DNA of 64,000 nucleotides from Microcoleus sp. FACHB-831 (GCF_014695585.1 NZ_JACJON010000067.1:62001-126000), one strand, 5' to 3'. Counted from the stretch's first letter, positions 52,118 through 61,656 are shown. Notes: generated by a model from the letters alone, not told the origin. Program-made: numbers and translations.

Positions 52118-53387
52118 ATCTATCCATATAAGATATCTGGCCGGGTCGATCCTAAACCATTTTTGGGTAGTTTTTCGAGATGGTTATCAGAAATGCTGTT
52201 AATCCCATACGAAAAAGCTACTTAGAGGGTTTACAGCGATCGCGCAACTATAGGAAAAACCAGATATCGTAATATTTATTAACAATACTTAGTGAATAGA
52301 GGAGAAAAGTATAAAAAATATAGCAATTATATTCCCGTAGTAGTTGGCGATCTGGATATCATCGACGTTGACACAAACCAACCGACGAGATAGGTGCGCT
52401 GCTTTTAGCCTGGAGCGATCGCGCCTTGAAACTTAAGCCGCAATAAGAATATGCATTTTAGGCAATTGTGTAAATTAGTGTATAATTCACTCCAAGAATA
52501 AGTATAAATCCCTATTAGGGATGGGAAAGAACTAATTCAAACCTAGAATATCCTCAGATCAACAGCCTTTCTGCTCCTACGCTATCCTGGTCAGAGCTGC
52601 TAGCCTTAGATGACTGCATTACGATTATAGGAGGAGTGCATCCACCTTAAGGAGCGCAGGCACAGTTTAACCCCCGAACTTGCTCCCAACCAACTTCCGG
52701 ATTGGCAGCACCCGTCAGGGTATTCGTCTTACAGTCTATTTTTTTGACCAATTCATTGCAAAACTTACACTTGCTATCGACACCAGTCATAATTGTGGTT
52801 CGCACCCAATTGATGAGCTTTGCTGGTGCTTTGTGTAAACCCAGTTTTGAGGGGGTAAATTTATATCAATGGGAAATCAAAAGTGTATTACCCCCGATTG
52901 GGCAAGTGCCCTAGTGGGTCAGCCCGCAGTAGGGGGGCAAGTTGGGTTTGTAGGTCTGAAAATTCTGTAATTGGATCGCTACCCCCGCCCTAACTAGACC
53001 CTTCTGAGGTAAAAGAGCGGTGCATCTCAAAAATCTCACCCGTGAGGTTACATTAGGGGCAGGTTTGGTTCTTTGAACAAATATGCGGCCACATAACTCC
53101 TAAACCCCGTCCTACCCGCCCCCTCCTCAAAATTTAAGATATATTGGGGTGCACCATTTGTGTGGGAGATTCCCACACCCGTCTTCGGCAATAGGCAGGC
53201 GACGCCAGCGTAGGTTCCCACTCATGCTGTTACGAGCCTTTCCTGGGGGGCAGGAATCACCACCGTCCTCATCTTTTGATCCACACAAGCCATCTCGATC
53301 GCTGGAAAAATCTATGCGTTGGAGAGACTGTTTTTCATCCGTAAGGCTGGGTTTAAAGCCTAACCTACTGCAGCAGGAGAGCGGTGC
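52118..53387. other. 1.27-kb gene-free region upstream of the cyclase gene
   Basis: No supported frame. A pure hairpin lies at 53160-53178 (GTGTGGGA-GAT-TCCCACAC). The motif AGAGCGGTGCAT occurs twice, at 53016-53027 and at the ribosome-binding region of the cyclase gene (53378-53389). Several T/C-rich stretches occur near 53080-53130. The region could contain the cyclase promoter or a non-coding RNA; I could not identify one. Confidence 0.5.
53160..53178. repeat. Perfect 8-bp-stem hairpin
   Basis: GTGTGGGA and TCCCACAC are exact reverse complements around GAT. It sits 210 bp before the cyclase ATG, where it could affect the leader RNA. No T-tract follows. Confidence 0.7.
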
Positions 53388-56300
53388 ATGAATTCCCAAG
53401 CCAACAGTAAGCCTAAACTTCTGGTCGTCGATGACGAACCGGATAACTTGGATTTGCTTTACCGAACCTTTCACCGAGAGTACAAAGTGCTGCGGGCAGA
53501 TAACGGCCCTGCGGCACTAGATATCCTAGCGGCAGAGGCCAAAAATGGTTCGAGTGTAGCGGTTATCATCTCAGATCAGCGTATGCCGTTAATGAGCGGC
53601 ACTGAGTTTCTCAGCCTTACCGCTACCCAGTACCCCGATATTATTCGGATCATTTTGACTGGCTACACCGATGTTGAAGACTTGGTGGAAGCAATCAACG
53701 CTGGTAAGGTTTTTAAGTACGTGACCAAGCCCTGGGATGCTGAAGAACTCAAAAGGGTGGTGCGGCAGGCTATGGATACCCATAACGTGCTGAAAGTCCG
53801 CACGGAGGAACTTTGCCGAACTCTGCGCCGGGAATCCCTTCTGAATACTGTAACCAATACCATTCGCAATGCTCAGTATGGGCGCAAGGGTGGTTCGCCA
53901 CTACAACAAGTCCTCCAGACAATCGTAGACACTGTGGGTCATATGCTGGAGGTTAGTGTTTGCATCCTGCGCCCGTTTCAAAACGATCGCATGGCAGACG
54001 AATGGTTTGTTTATCAGAAGAAAAATGGTAGGGGGCGTTCTGATGGCAACAAAGAGCAGGAATTAAGCCCACCTAGTAACTCTCAGGTTCAGGCTTTGTC
54101 TTTGGCAGGATCGGGGTTAACAGTTCATAGTTCATTACCATCAGCTGAATCTTCCCTCTTCACTCATACGGTGTGGGAAACCCGCGATGTGCAAGTAATC
54201 AATGATGTGGAAACAGATGAACCCTTCCTGAGTCAAGATCGATACCTGCAACAGGCATACCAAGAAGCTGGTATTCGTTCTAGCCTAATTGTGCCGCTAA
54301 TTTGCCAAGCTGAGTTGATGGCTGTTTTGGCTCTACACCATTGTGGGCAACCGCGTGTATGGGAGGATGATGAAATTCAACTGGTGGTGATGGTGGCAGA
54401 TCAAGCCGCACTCGCTCTTTCCCAGGCGCGGGCTTATGAACAGGTGCGCTCTTTGGCACAGCGCGAGTCGCTTGTCAATACCATTACTACTGCTATCCGT
54501 TCTAGTCTTGACCCGCAGGACATTTTTGCGGCGATTACTCAACAGTTAGGGCAAGCTTTGCAGGTAGATGGTTGTGCGCTTTCTCTCTGGAGGGATGAGG
54601 ATGAGTTTGTGCAGTGCGTTGGGTTGTATGACGGAACGGAGAGCCGGGTGAGTTCGGAAGTCATCGCTGAAGAATTCCTAAATCCTGCGTACAAAACGAC
54701 AAATCCCAATCAGCCACCACAATCGAGGAGGGGGGAATTGCTCGCGCAATTAAAGAATGTGGAAGGGGGTATTAGGACTCCTCAGCTGCCGCAGTCAGTT
54801 GTGCCAATTGCGGGAAATCCAGTCTTGCAGCAGTTGCTGAGGACGCAGCAGCCAGTGGCAATAGACGATCTCGGCCAGCAGCCGGAAATGAATGGGTTCG
54901 ATTTGCCACTGCGATCGCCTGCACGAGCTTTGTTAATCGTGCCATTACTTTCTGATGGCCAAATTATTGGCAGCATTACCCTGCGCCAAACCCACCGCGC
55001 CAGAAGATGGCGCGAAAGCGAGATCGATCTGGCTCAAGCAGTCGCGGCACAAGCAGCGATCGCCGTTCAGCAATCCCGGCTTTATCAAAAAACCAGACAG
55101 CAAGCCGAACGATTGCTGGAACTAGACCGACAGAAAACAGAATTTTTCCAAAATGTTTCTCACGAGTTCCGCACGCCCTTAACCTTGATGATCGGGCCTT
55201 TAGAGTCCGCTGTAGGAAACAAACAAGATTTGCCCTACGATCAAGCCGCGATCGCCCTGCGGAATTCCCGACGCTTGCTGCGGCTCGTAAATCAACTGCT
55301 CGACTTACAGCGCCTCGATGCTGGGAGGATGCAAGCCAGTTTCCGTCCCTGTAACTTAGTCGAATTCGTCAACCAGATTGTTGAAACTTTCCGCCCTTAC
55401 TGCGAGAAAAAAGACCTGCATTTGGTGACGCAGCTCACTCCAACCCCTTTGGTTTATTTGGATTTAGAAAGATTTGACAAAGTTATATATAATCTTTTAT
55501 CCAACGCGATGAAGTTTACCAACGCGGGGGGCACTATTACAATTAAAGTGCAACCCGCTGGGGATCATATACGAGTTCAAGTTAGCGACACTGGGATTGG
55601 CATTCGTCCCGAACAAATTCCGCATCTATTTGAGCGGTTTCGTCAGGCAGAAGGGTCGGTAAGCCGCTCTCATGAAGGCAGTGGCTTAGGTCTGGCTCTG
55701 ATAAAAGAACTGGTTGACCTGCACGGAGGTCAAATTTCCGTACAGTCTATTTATAACGAAGGGTCAACCTTTACCGTTTGGTTGCAAACGGGGACAGCTC
55801 ACCTGCCCCTCGATCAAGTGCTAGAAGTGGGGACAGAATTACAGTCTTCTCGTGCGGCAGTGGAATTAGCTGATTTGGAAATTGAGGAAGCCACTTCTGA
55901 ATTCCCAGGTTTAAGTTCTCACTTAGAGGCAAGCCGTTCCGAGTTACAACCTTCTTTAGCAGGAAACTCTGTTAATTCTTTAACTGAAACCTCACCAACC
56001 GCGCCCAAGAGTTCAATCTTAGTAGTGGACGACAACCGGGATTTACGCACTTACGTGTCTCGGATTCTGCTGCAAGAAGGCTACGAAGTCTGCACGGCTA
56101 AGAATGGGGCAGAAGGCTTCGAGGTAGCCTTAGCGATGCGTCCGGGGCTGATCGTGACAGATTTGATGATGCCTCGCGTATCCGGTTTGGATTTGATTAG
56201 GATGATCCGCGAACAGCAAGATTTAAAGGGAACGCCCATCATCTTGCTGACAGCGAAGGTGGACGAAGAAACCCGAATTGAAGGTACTCAAAGGGGAGCA

Positions 56301-57077
56301 GATGCCTATTTGTCTAAGCCCTTTAACGATCGGGAGTTATTAGCATTGGTCGCTAATTTGCTGGCGCTGAAGGAAAATGAACGCCGAGTGGTCGAACTGA
56401 ATACTTACCTTACAGAGTCCGTCCTGAGTCGCTTTTTGCCACCATCGCTAGTGGAAGAGTGTGCTAAAGGGGAACTGAAGCTGGATTTACGTCCGGAGCC
56501 TCGTCTGATTACAGTTTTGTTCAGCGATATTGTGGGTTTTACCAGTCTGTCGAATACATTGCGAAGTCGGCGAGTAGCAGAGATTCTCAATGAATATCTC
56601 GAAGCGATGACTAAAGCTGTGTTTGATAATGGCGGGACGGTTGATAAGTTTATGGGGGATGCTGTCTTGGCACTGTTTGGGGCACCAGAAGAGCTAACAC
56701 CAAACGAACAGGTGAAAAGAGCGATCGCTGCTGCACGACAAATGCACCTTTCTCTAGCCAAACTCAACCAGCAGTGGCAGGAGCAAGGCATCCTGGGAAG
56801 TAACGGCAGGGCGGCTGTACAGTTCCGGTGTGGCATTCACCAAGGTACTGCTGTGGTAGGAATGTTTGGCGGCAAAGAACGGTCGGACTATACTGCGATT
56901 GGGCCTTGCGTGAATATTGCGTCGAGACTTCAAGAAGCTGCTGAACCAAATTGCATCTTGGTTTCTGCTGCTGTGGCTGATTACTTGGAAGACAACGAAC
57001 TAGACAAAAGAAGTCCGCTCAAGCTCAAAGGAATCGATGAAACTGTTCTTACCTTTGCTGTTAACTCATTAGTGTAG
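53388..57077 (+). CDS. CyaC-like receiver / histidine kinase / receiver / adenylate cyclase
   Basis: A 1229-residue protein. Order: receiver (acceptor Asp near residue 62 in IISDQRMP), two GAF domains (~150-335 and ~350-565), HisKA with NVSHEFRTPLTLM (His592), HATPase (NLLSNAMKFTNAG, GSGLGLALIKEL), a second receiver (TDLMMP, Asp925; YLSKPF), then a class III cyclase (VLFSDIVGFTSLS with metal Asp, KFMGDAVLALFG, NIASRLQEA). This matches CyaC of Anabaena and Spirulina, which makes cAMP when its kinase passes phosphate between receivers. The GAFs may bind a ligand or chromophore; no bilin Cys was identified. AGGAGA lies 8 bp before the ATG. Free-standing gene. Confidence 0.95.
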   Translation: MNSQANSKPKLLVVDDEPDNLDLLYRTFHREYKVLRADNGPAALDILAAEAKNGSSVAVIISDQRMPLMSGTEFLSLTATQYPDIIRIILTGYTDVEDLVEAINAGKVFKYVTKPWDAEELKRVVRQAMDTHNVLKVRTEELCRTLRRESLLNTVTNTIRNAQYGRKGGSPLQQVLQTIVDTVGHMLEVSVCILRPFQNDRMADEWFVYQKKNGRGRSDGNKEQELSPPSNSQVQALSLAGSGLTVHSSLPSAESSLFTHTVWETRDVQVINDVETDEPFLSQDRYLQQAYQEAGIRSSLIVPLICQAELMAVLALHHCGQPRVWEDDEIQLVVMVADQAALALSQARAYEQVRSLAQRESLVNTITTAIRSSLDPQDIFAAITQQLGQALQVDGCALSLWRDEDEFVQCVGLYDGTESRVSSEVIAEEFLNPAYKTTNPNQPPQSRRGELLAQLKNVEGGIRTPQLPQSVVPIAGNPVLQQLLRTQQPVAIDDLGQQPEMNGFDLPLRSPARALLIVPLLSDGQIIGSITLRQTHRARRWRESEIDLAQAVAAQAAIAVQQSRLYQKTRQQAERLLELDRQKTEFFQNVSHEFRTPLTLMIGPLESAVGNKQDLPYDQAAIALRNSRRLLRLVNQLLDLQRLDAGRMQASFRPCNLVEFVNQIVETFRPYCEKKDLHLVTQLTPTPLVYLDLERFDKVIYNLLSNAMKFTNAGGTITIKVQPAGDHIRVQVSDTGIGIRPEQIPHLFERFRQAEGSVSRSHEGSGLGLALIKELVDLHGGQISVQSIYNEGSTFTVWLQTGTAHLPLDQVLEVGTELQSSRAAVELADLEIEEATSEFPGLSSHLEASRSELQPSLAGNSVNSLTETSPTAPKSSILVVDDNRDLRTYVSRILLQEGYEVCTAKNGAEGFEVALAMRPGLIVTDLMMPRVSGLDLIRMIREQQDLKGTPIILLTAKVDEETRIEGTQRGADAYLSKPFNDRELLALVANLLALKENERRVVELNTYLTESVLSRFLPPSLVEECAKGELKLDLRPEPRLITVLFSDIVGFTSLSNTLRSRRVAEILNEYLEAMTKAVFDNGGTVDKFMGDAVLALFGAPEELTPNEQVKRAIAAARQMHLSLAKLNQQWQEQGILGSNGRAAVQFRCGIHQGTAVVGMFGGKERSDYTAIGPCVNIASRLQEAAEPNCILVSAAVADYLEDNELDKRSPLKLKGIDETVLTFAVNSLV

Positions 57078-57084
57078 TTCTGGG

Positions 57085-57146
57085 CTAATGGGTAAGGGGT
57101 AATGGGTAAGAGTAAATACTCCTAAGTTTTACCCATTGCCAATAAC
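57085..57146. repeat. Imperfect inverted repeat of GGGTAA-type units
   Basis: Left: TAATGGGTAAGGGGTAATGGG; right: TTTTACCCATTGCCAATAA. The arms partly pair. A member of the same family as 48699-48820 and 63268-63336, here between the cyclase and the TonB-like gene. Confidence 0.65.
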
Positions 57147-57244
57147 CAAGAATTCTTAAATTTCTTGCTGTTTTGTCCGGGTGAACCTATTTCTCTAGCC
57201 GTATAAGGTTGTGTCGCTTATTTTGACTAAGGGCACTACCAACT

Positions 57245-58822
57245 TTGACTGCGACTGCTCCCGATCGGAAATCTCAGCGAAGGACTGTCGAACCACTAGC
57301 ACTGTGGGTCGCTTACAGCCTCGGCTCTGTTCTTCTACATTTGTTAGCGCTCACGACGTTGCAGCGCATGATGGTGCGCCAGGAAACAGTTGAGTTAAGT
57401 AATGCGAACATTCCTATTGAGATTGTTGAGATAACACCTCAGACAAGCTCTTTAAAACCTGCAAACGTTCCAGCCAAAGAATCTAAAAAAGCGATCGCTC
57501 CCCCGCCTGCACTAGAGCAAACGTTAGAGACTCAGAACCAGGCGATCGCCCCCCTGTCTACCCCAGAGCCAACTTTAGATACTCAAAATCAGGCGATCGC
57601 TCCCCTATCGGCACCAGAGCCAACGTTAGAGACTCAGAACGAGGCGATCGCCCCCCCGCCTGCACCAGAGCCAACTTTAGAGACTAAGAACGAGGCGATC
57701 GCTCCTAAAGAGGAAGAAATGCAGGAGCCTCCCTCTTTACCAAAGCCAGCTGAGATTAAAAAGGCAAATTATCAGCAAAATTCCTCTGTCATAGCCAAAA
57801 GCGAAAGGTTGGACCCGTCTGTATCTTCATCCACAGTCGAGCGAGTTGAAACTAAGCCTCGCACCAAGGTTAAAACTCCGACAAAAACTCGCTCCAGGGT
57901 TGCACGCAGACGATCCCCGCGTGTCAGAAAATACGTTAAGCCCATACCTCTCCAAGAGCGATCGCCATCGCGTTTGTTAGAGCCAAAGCGCGGGTCTACC
58001 GAGAATGTTGATCCAAATTCAACTAAGAAGGATGAACCCGCACAGACAGCGCCGCTAGCTAATGAAAATTTATCGCCTTCTACTGAGCCAAAAAAGCGGA
58101 CGCCTGTTACGCCAGTTGTGGGCAAACTGTTACCTACGCGATCGCCATCTCCAGCTTCTTCAGAGTCCTCTGACTCAGACAATGTACCTGCATCGCCAGA
58201 GGAGTCTGATTCTCAAAATTCTGCCAAGGAGACTGGTTCTTCTTCCAATCCATCTCCTGCTATCCCTGCACCACAAAAAGAGTCTGCCAACGACCGCCCG
58301 AAAGCAAATTCCAGCGCTGATAAACCTGCAAATAGCGAAGAAAAGAAGTCTTCCGACAAGGACTCACCTGCATCAACCCCTACTGGCGATCGCTCCCCAG
58401 AAAAGTCCAAGCCTGTAGCCTCAGCACCACCAGCAACCGAATCTTCCAAGTCTGAGGAAGATAGCAGAGGATTGGTAGCAAGTTTATCTGATGTGCGTCT
58501 TGCTAACGGCGGGAGAGATAATCCCGATCGAGTGCCAAAGCCAAGGCAATCTCAAAAACAATTTGACTCTATGGACTATCCATCCAGGGCTAAGGGGAAG
58601 CAAAACCGCGTTTTAGTCTTAGAGGTGAAGTTGTTGATTGATGACAAAGGCAACCCAGAAGTGCAATCTGCTCAAGTGGTGAAAGGCACTAGCAGCGTTA
58701 GCCCCCGACAGCTAGCAAGTGAAGTTATCCAGGGATGGAAGTTTGAGCCTGCTTATCAGGCGAAGCAACCAGTCTACAGCAACATGGAGGTTGTGCTTCG
58801 TATTGCTCCCCTCGCCAACTAA
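57245..58822 (+). CDS. TonB-like energy-transducer protein with repeat region
   Basis: A 525-residue protein. A short cytoplasmic N-terminus leads into one transmembrane helix (residues ~18-40, LWVAYSLGSVLLHLLALTTL). A long Pro/Ser/Lys-rich periplasmic linker follows, with four tandem 17-residue units (AIAPxxxPEPTLxTQNx). The C-terminal ~90 residues are TonB-like (VEVKLLIDDKG-type strand LVLEVKLLIDDKG, WKFEPAYQAK, MEVVLRIAP). TonB passes proton-motive energy to outer-membrane receptors. No exbB/exbD or receptor gene is nearby. Start is TTG; no ATG occurs before the membrane helix. The unit repeat is encoded by HIP1-containing DNA. Confidence 0.85.
   Translation: MTATAPDRKSQRRTVEPLALWVAYSLGSVLLHLLALTTLQRMMVRQETVELSNANIPIEIVEITPQTSSLKPANVPAKESKKAIAPPPALEQTLETQNQAIAPLSTPEPTLDTQNQAIAPLSAPEPTLETQNEAIAPPPAPEPTLETKNEAIAPKEEEMQEPPSLPKPAEIKKANYQQNSSVIAKSERLDPSVSSSTVERVETKPRTKVKTPTKTRSRVARRRSPRVRKYVKPIPLQERSPSRLLEPKRGSTENVDPNSTKKDEPAQTAPLANENLSPSTEPKKRTPVTPVVGKLLPTRSPSPASSESSDSDNVPASPEESDSQNSAKETGSSSNPSPAIPAPQKESANDRPKANSSADKPANSEEKKSSDKDSPASTPTGDRSPEKSKPVASAPPATESSKSEEDSRGLVASLSDVRLANGGRDNPDRVPKPRQSQKQFDSMDYPSRAKGKQNRVLVLEVKLLIDDKGNPEVQSAQVVKGTSSVSPRQLASEVIQGWKFEPAYQAKQPVYSNMEVVLRIAPLAN
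57491..57694 (+). repeat. HIP1-headed 51-bp minisatellite, four units
   Basis: Units start at 57491, 57542, 57593 and 57644, and a partial fifth begins at 57695. Each unit opens with GCGATCGC, encoding AIA, and then a variable 43 bases. Third-position changes and a few substitutions show the units have diverged. It is in the linker of the TonB-like protein. Confidence 0.95.
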
Positions 58823-58924
58823 GAATTTTTTAAGTTGTATCCACTCAAATTAAGCGAAAATTGTGCTATATTAGTTTAGGTGTGAATCTTATAGAAGTTT
58901 TTCTAAAAGATTCAACTTTTATCT

Positions 58925-58995
58925 GCGGGCGTAGTTTAGTGGTAAAACTCCAGCCTTCCAAGCTGATCATGCGGGTTCGATTCCCGCCGCCCGCT
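58925..58995 (+). tRNA. tRNA-Gly (anticodon UCC)
   Basis: A complete 71-nt cloverleaf. The acceptor stem GCGGGCG pairs with CGCCCGC. The anticodon loop is CTTCCAA, giving anticodon TCC. The T-stem is GCGGG/CCCGC with loop TTCGATT. CCA is not encoded. It reads GGA and GGG glycine codons. Confidence 0.97.
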
Positions 58996-59173
58996 TTAGA
59001 GAATTATCCACGTTAGCACCGATAGCTTTTATAAAAGTGGAAGGTGCGCGATCGCGTGGGAAATTATTCATAAGCCTAAGTTTGCTGCTTGGCGGGGATT
59101 ATTTCTCCTGTTGTTAACCCGGATAAAGCAGATAAAATCGTGCAATTGTTTCTCATAGAGAAAAGGTGAAAAT

Positions 59174-59794
59174 ATGCGAAGCTTGTCCCGAATTCTGCTG
59201 GTAGGTGCGATCGCTGCTTTGTCATTTACGCTTCCGGTTCAGGCGGATCAAACCGATCCCAATGGTTCAAGCAGTCAGCCAGAACCAGGCTGGAGTTTGT
59301 GGCGTCCTAATTCAGATATACAAAATGCAGACTTTACTGCGGGTTTTTCCAATATAGAGTTTGGGGGATTTCTAGATTTTGAAAATTCCTGTGCCGAGGC
59401 GCTAGGTACTCCCAAGGAAAAGACTCCTTATTGGTTTAGAGTTAGCAATTTAGTAAATCAGATTGGTACTGGTACAGCCGAGTATGGCTGCTGGAAGAAT
59501 GGGCAGTTTGTTACTACCCACAGCAGTACTGCTGTCAGCACAAAATTGGGCGATGTCACTTGTTTGCGCGTCAATGTTCCAACAGGTAAAGGCTTAAGAA
59601 TTCGCTCCGAAGCTGAGTTGAAGGCTAAAGTTATTGGCTTTGTTAGAAACGGTGAAACGGTGCAGCTTGAAAGCTCTCCAGCATTGATTATGCAGGCGGA
59701 TGGTCGAAACTGGGTTGCAATTCGTTCCCCTGTGGAAGGTTGGGTTTCTAACGATCGTCCAGACACTTCAGGCAATCTTGGTTTATGCCGATGA
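59174..59794 (+). CDS. Exported SH3-like domain protein
   Basis: A 206-residue protein. Signal peptide MRSLSRILLVGAIAALSFTL, cleavage likely after VQA. The middle (GFSNIEFGGFLDFENSCAE) is unique, with two Cys that may form a disulfide pair (NSCAEA and YGCWKN). The C-terminal ~80 residues resemble a bacterial SH3 (SH3_3) fold: TCLRVNVPTGKGLRIRSEA, GFVRNGETVQLESS, GRNWVAIRSPVEGWVSN. Such domains bind peptidoglycan or proteins in the cell wall. AAGGTG lies before the ATG. It follows the tRNA gene by ~180 bp. Confidence 0.85.
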   Translation: MRSLSRILLVGAIAALSFTLPVQADQTDPNGSSSQPEPGWSLWRPNSDIQNADFTAGFSNIEFGGFLDFENSCAEALGTPKEKTPYWFRVSNLVNQIGTGTAEYGCWKNGQFVTTHSSTAVSTKLGDVTCLRVNVPTGKGLRIRSEAELKAKVIGFVRNGETVQLESSPALIMQADGRNWVAIRSPVEGWVSNDRPDTSGNLGLCR

Positions 59795-59811
59795 GAAAAG
59801 TTTAGATAAGA

Positions 59812-59849
59812 GCGATCGCATGATGTAGCAACGGAGATCGCGCTTTTTT
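59812..59849 (+). terminator. Weak terminator of the SH3-like gene
   Basis: GCGATC (59812-59817) pairs with GATCGC (59836-59841) and GCTTTTTT follows. The loop is long and the stem short, so efficiency is doubtful. Confidence 0.4.
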
Positions 59850-60052
59850 GTTTATTAGGTAATACTAAGCAAGTGGGAGCGATCGCGCAGTATCTGCAAA
59901 GTAAAATAGTGCGATCTTATGTCCTTTGTTAAGCGATAAATTCTGTCCAAGCTGAAGGGGTATGTATTATCAAAGACACGCTATCAATTACTCATCCCCA
60001 ATTAGCTGCAAAATATCATCCTACGAGAAATGATGAGTTGTGAAACCAAACA

Positions 60053-60085
60053 GAAACGGGGTTTATTTTTGAGAAACCCCGTTTC
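60053..60085. terminator. Hairpin of an AAACGGGGTTT-type repeat
   Basis: GAAACGGGGTTT and AAACCCCGTTTC pair perfectly (12 bp) around a T-rich loop of 9 bases. It lies 31 bp after the glycine-zipper gene stop on the minus strand. The element is a common cyanobacterial repeat and may act as a terminator. Confidence 0.6.
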
Positions 60086-60115
60086 ATAAACGAGCAATAA
60101 ATCGACAGTTAGATC

Positions 60116-60637
60116 TTATTTGCCGTCGTGGTCGGCATCGCCAGGTATAGCGCGTTCTACCTTATCCCATGCGGCACGAGAAGCGTGTTTTGCTTTTTCC
60201 CAACCCAAGTTGGATTTGCCGCGATTTGTTTCATAGTCGCGCTGCAATTCTGGCTCGATTTCGTTGTAAGTTCTGCCAGTACCAGCATGGCGGCTGTAGC
60301 CTTCATACCCAGTGCGGTAGGCAGGATGATAGTCGTCATATGTCGTATTTGCCTCAACATAAGGCTGAGAAGCGTGGTTAGTGCGCCAGTATTCATCCTC
60401 TACAGTGGGATTAACCGACTCAGCGACACCCTTGCCAACTATACCACCCGCAAACGAGCCAACTACAGCACCAATTACCGCTCCCACGGGGCCACCAATT
60501 GCACCGCCAATTATTGTACCTGCGGTTCCAGCTCCAGCGGCGCCAACACCCGTACCTACTGGGTGGGCACCAGTCTCACCGGAAAGAGGGTCGAGGTTTG
60601 CATCACCTTCATGTACCTTTTTCTTTTCATCTGTCAT
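60116..60637 (-). CDS. Glycine-zipper protein
   Basis: A 173-residue protein. Residues ~28-75 are a Gly/Ala-rich hydrophobic zipper: GTAGTIIGGAIGGPVGAVIG, AVVGSFAGGIVGKGVAESV. Such zippers form membrane-inserting helices. The flanks are acidic or charged (MTDEKKKVHEGDANLDPLSG at the start and a Tyr/His/Glu-rich tail ending GDADHDGK). There is no signal peptide, so it may associate with the membrane peripherally. Function unknown; the family is common in cyanobacteria and often stress-induced. AAGGAAC precedes the ATG. Confidence 0.85.
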   Translation of the reverse strand: MTDEKKKVHEGDANLDPLSGETGAHPVGTGVGAAGAGTAGTIIGGAIGGPVGAVIGAVVGSFAGGIVGKGVAESVNPTVEDEYWRTNHASQPYVEANTTYDDYHPAYRTGYEGYSRHAGTGRTYNEIEPELQRDYETNRGKSNLGWEKAKHASRAAWDKVERAIPGDADHDGK

Positions 60638-60900
60638 GATGATTTGTTCCTTTTATTTTTAAGTGCATTATTTGTTTTAAATTTACTCTTAAGTAGTGAG
60701 AAATCCTTTCTCCCGTAGGAAAGATATAGTGTAGCCCTATACACAAGTTCTTCTATCAAAAGGAATAATTACTATATATAATGCGGGTTGCTTGAGAAGT
60801 ATATATGTTGTTTACTAATAAAGAGTAGCTCCTAGTTAAATTTAATAGAAGCTAAAATAAAAGCAACAAAAGAGGAATTTGTCTTTAAAGAATTCTTTTA

Positions 60901-61425
60901 TTAATTAATGGTGCCAATGTTTCGTTCCTTTGCAAGTTGCTCGACGATCCATAAAATTTCGCCTTCGAGGACTTGCATCGCATAATGCCATACATTGGTT
61001 TGGTAGGAATCTGGAGCAAGCTTTTCAATTTCTCGGCTTTCCAGACGTAGCTTGCATACCATTAAGCGGTGTTCTAGCAACTTTATCCGTTCTGGTGGTT
61101 GCAAATAGCTAAAAAAGGAGAATTTGATCAGGAAGCGAGAACGACTGTTTACCCAGCTTTCTTGAGGATGCTCTAACATTTTTTGTCGCCAGCGATCGCG
61201 CCCCAGATCGGTAACGCTGTATATTTTGCGACCTGAACTTGTTTCTCCTTCTTCCTCTTCAACTGCCGCGATCGCCCCTTGCTCTTCCAGACGCTTCAAT
61301 AGCGGGTAAATCGAACCATAATTAACGCTGATGCAGCTACCCATGAACAATTCTAAATGCTGTTTCAATCTATACCCGTGTAGGGGTTCGCGCTGCAATA
61401 TACCTAAAGTAGCTAATTCTAACAT
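60901..61425 (-). CDS. PadR family transcriptional regulator
   Basis: A 174-residue winged-helix regulator. The DNA-binding N-terminus is LATLGILQREPLHGYRLKQHL, then NYGSIYPLLKRLEEQGAI and GRKIYSVTDLGRDRWRQK. The C-terminal helices (residues ~95-170) are the dimerisation part. PadR proteins often repress efflux or detoxification genes. It diverges from the RND adaptor gene, and palindromic DNA sits immediately upstream of its own ATG, so it probably represses itself and the pump. The inducer is unknown. Confidence 0.93.
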   Translation of the reverse strand: MLELATLGILQREPLHGYRLKQHLELFMGSCISVNYGSIYPLLKRLEEQGAIAAVEEEEGETSSGRKIYSVTDLGRDRWRQKMLEHPQESWVNSRSRFLIKFSFFSYLQPPERIKLLEHRLMVCKLRLESREIEKLAPDSYQTNVWHYAMQVLEGEILWIVEQLAKERNIGTIN

Positions 61426-61427
61426 TT

Positions 61428-61461
61428 ATATCAAATCGATATAATCAAGCGATATATTATA
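61428..61461. promoter_or_regulatory. Candidate PadR operator
   Basis: An inverted repeat ATATC-AAATC-GATAT (61428-61442) and a second pair TATAAT (61440-61445) / ATTATA (61456-61461) lie just above the padR start. PadR boxes are typically ATAT/ATGT-rich dyads. Binding here would block padR transcription and, if the pump promoter is near, the pump too. Confidence 0.6.
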
Positions 61462-61656
61462 ATCATATCCCCCAGACTTATCCTTTTCTTTACAAACAAT
61501 GCAACTGGCGGGGATTCTGATACCAATTGCCCTTAGTTAGTGTTCTTGTAGCAGCAGCCCATTTTTGAGGCTTGCGTCCCTCACCAATAATCTGGCTAAA
61601 TTCGCGCTTACCGCAAGCCGTTATATATACATACTTTTTACCCTCGTTAGTGAGAA

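Larger units (their letters stand above)
59795..60115. other. Intergenic region with two hairpins
   Basis: Between convergent genes. A weak terminator-like hairpin lies at 59812-59849 (GCGATC/GATCGC with T-tract), and a strong one at 60053-60085. Otherwise no gene is seen. Confidence 0.6.

Noticed and set aside
52702-52914. 70-codon plus-strand frame upstream of the cyclase
   Set aside because: No start signal, no conserved pattern, and surrounded by stop-dense sequence.
52118-53387. Identification as 6S RNA, RNase P RNA or tmRNA
   Set aside because: No diagnostic conserved motif of these RNAs could be recognised on either strand.
61490-61656. Minus-strand frame (KPQKWAAATRTLTKGNWYQN) in the padR-adaptor gap
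   Set aside because: It looks repeat-derived and its start would lie inside the adaptor gene; no full gene is present.
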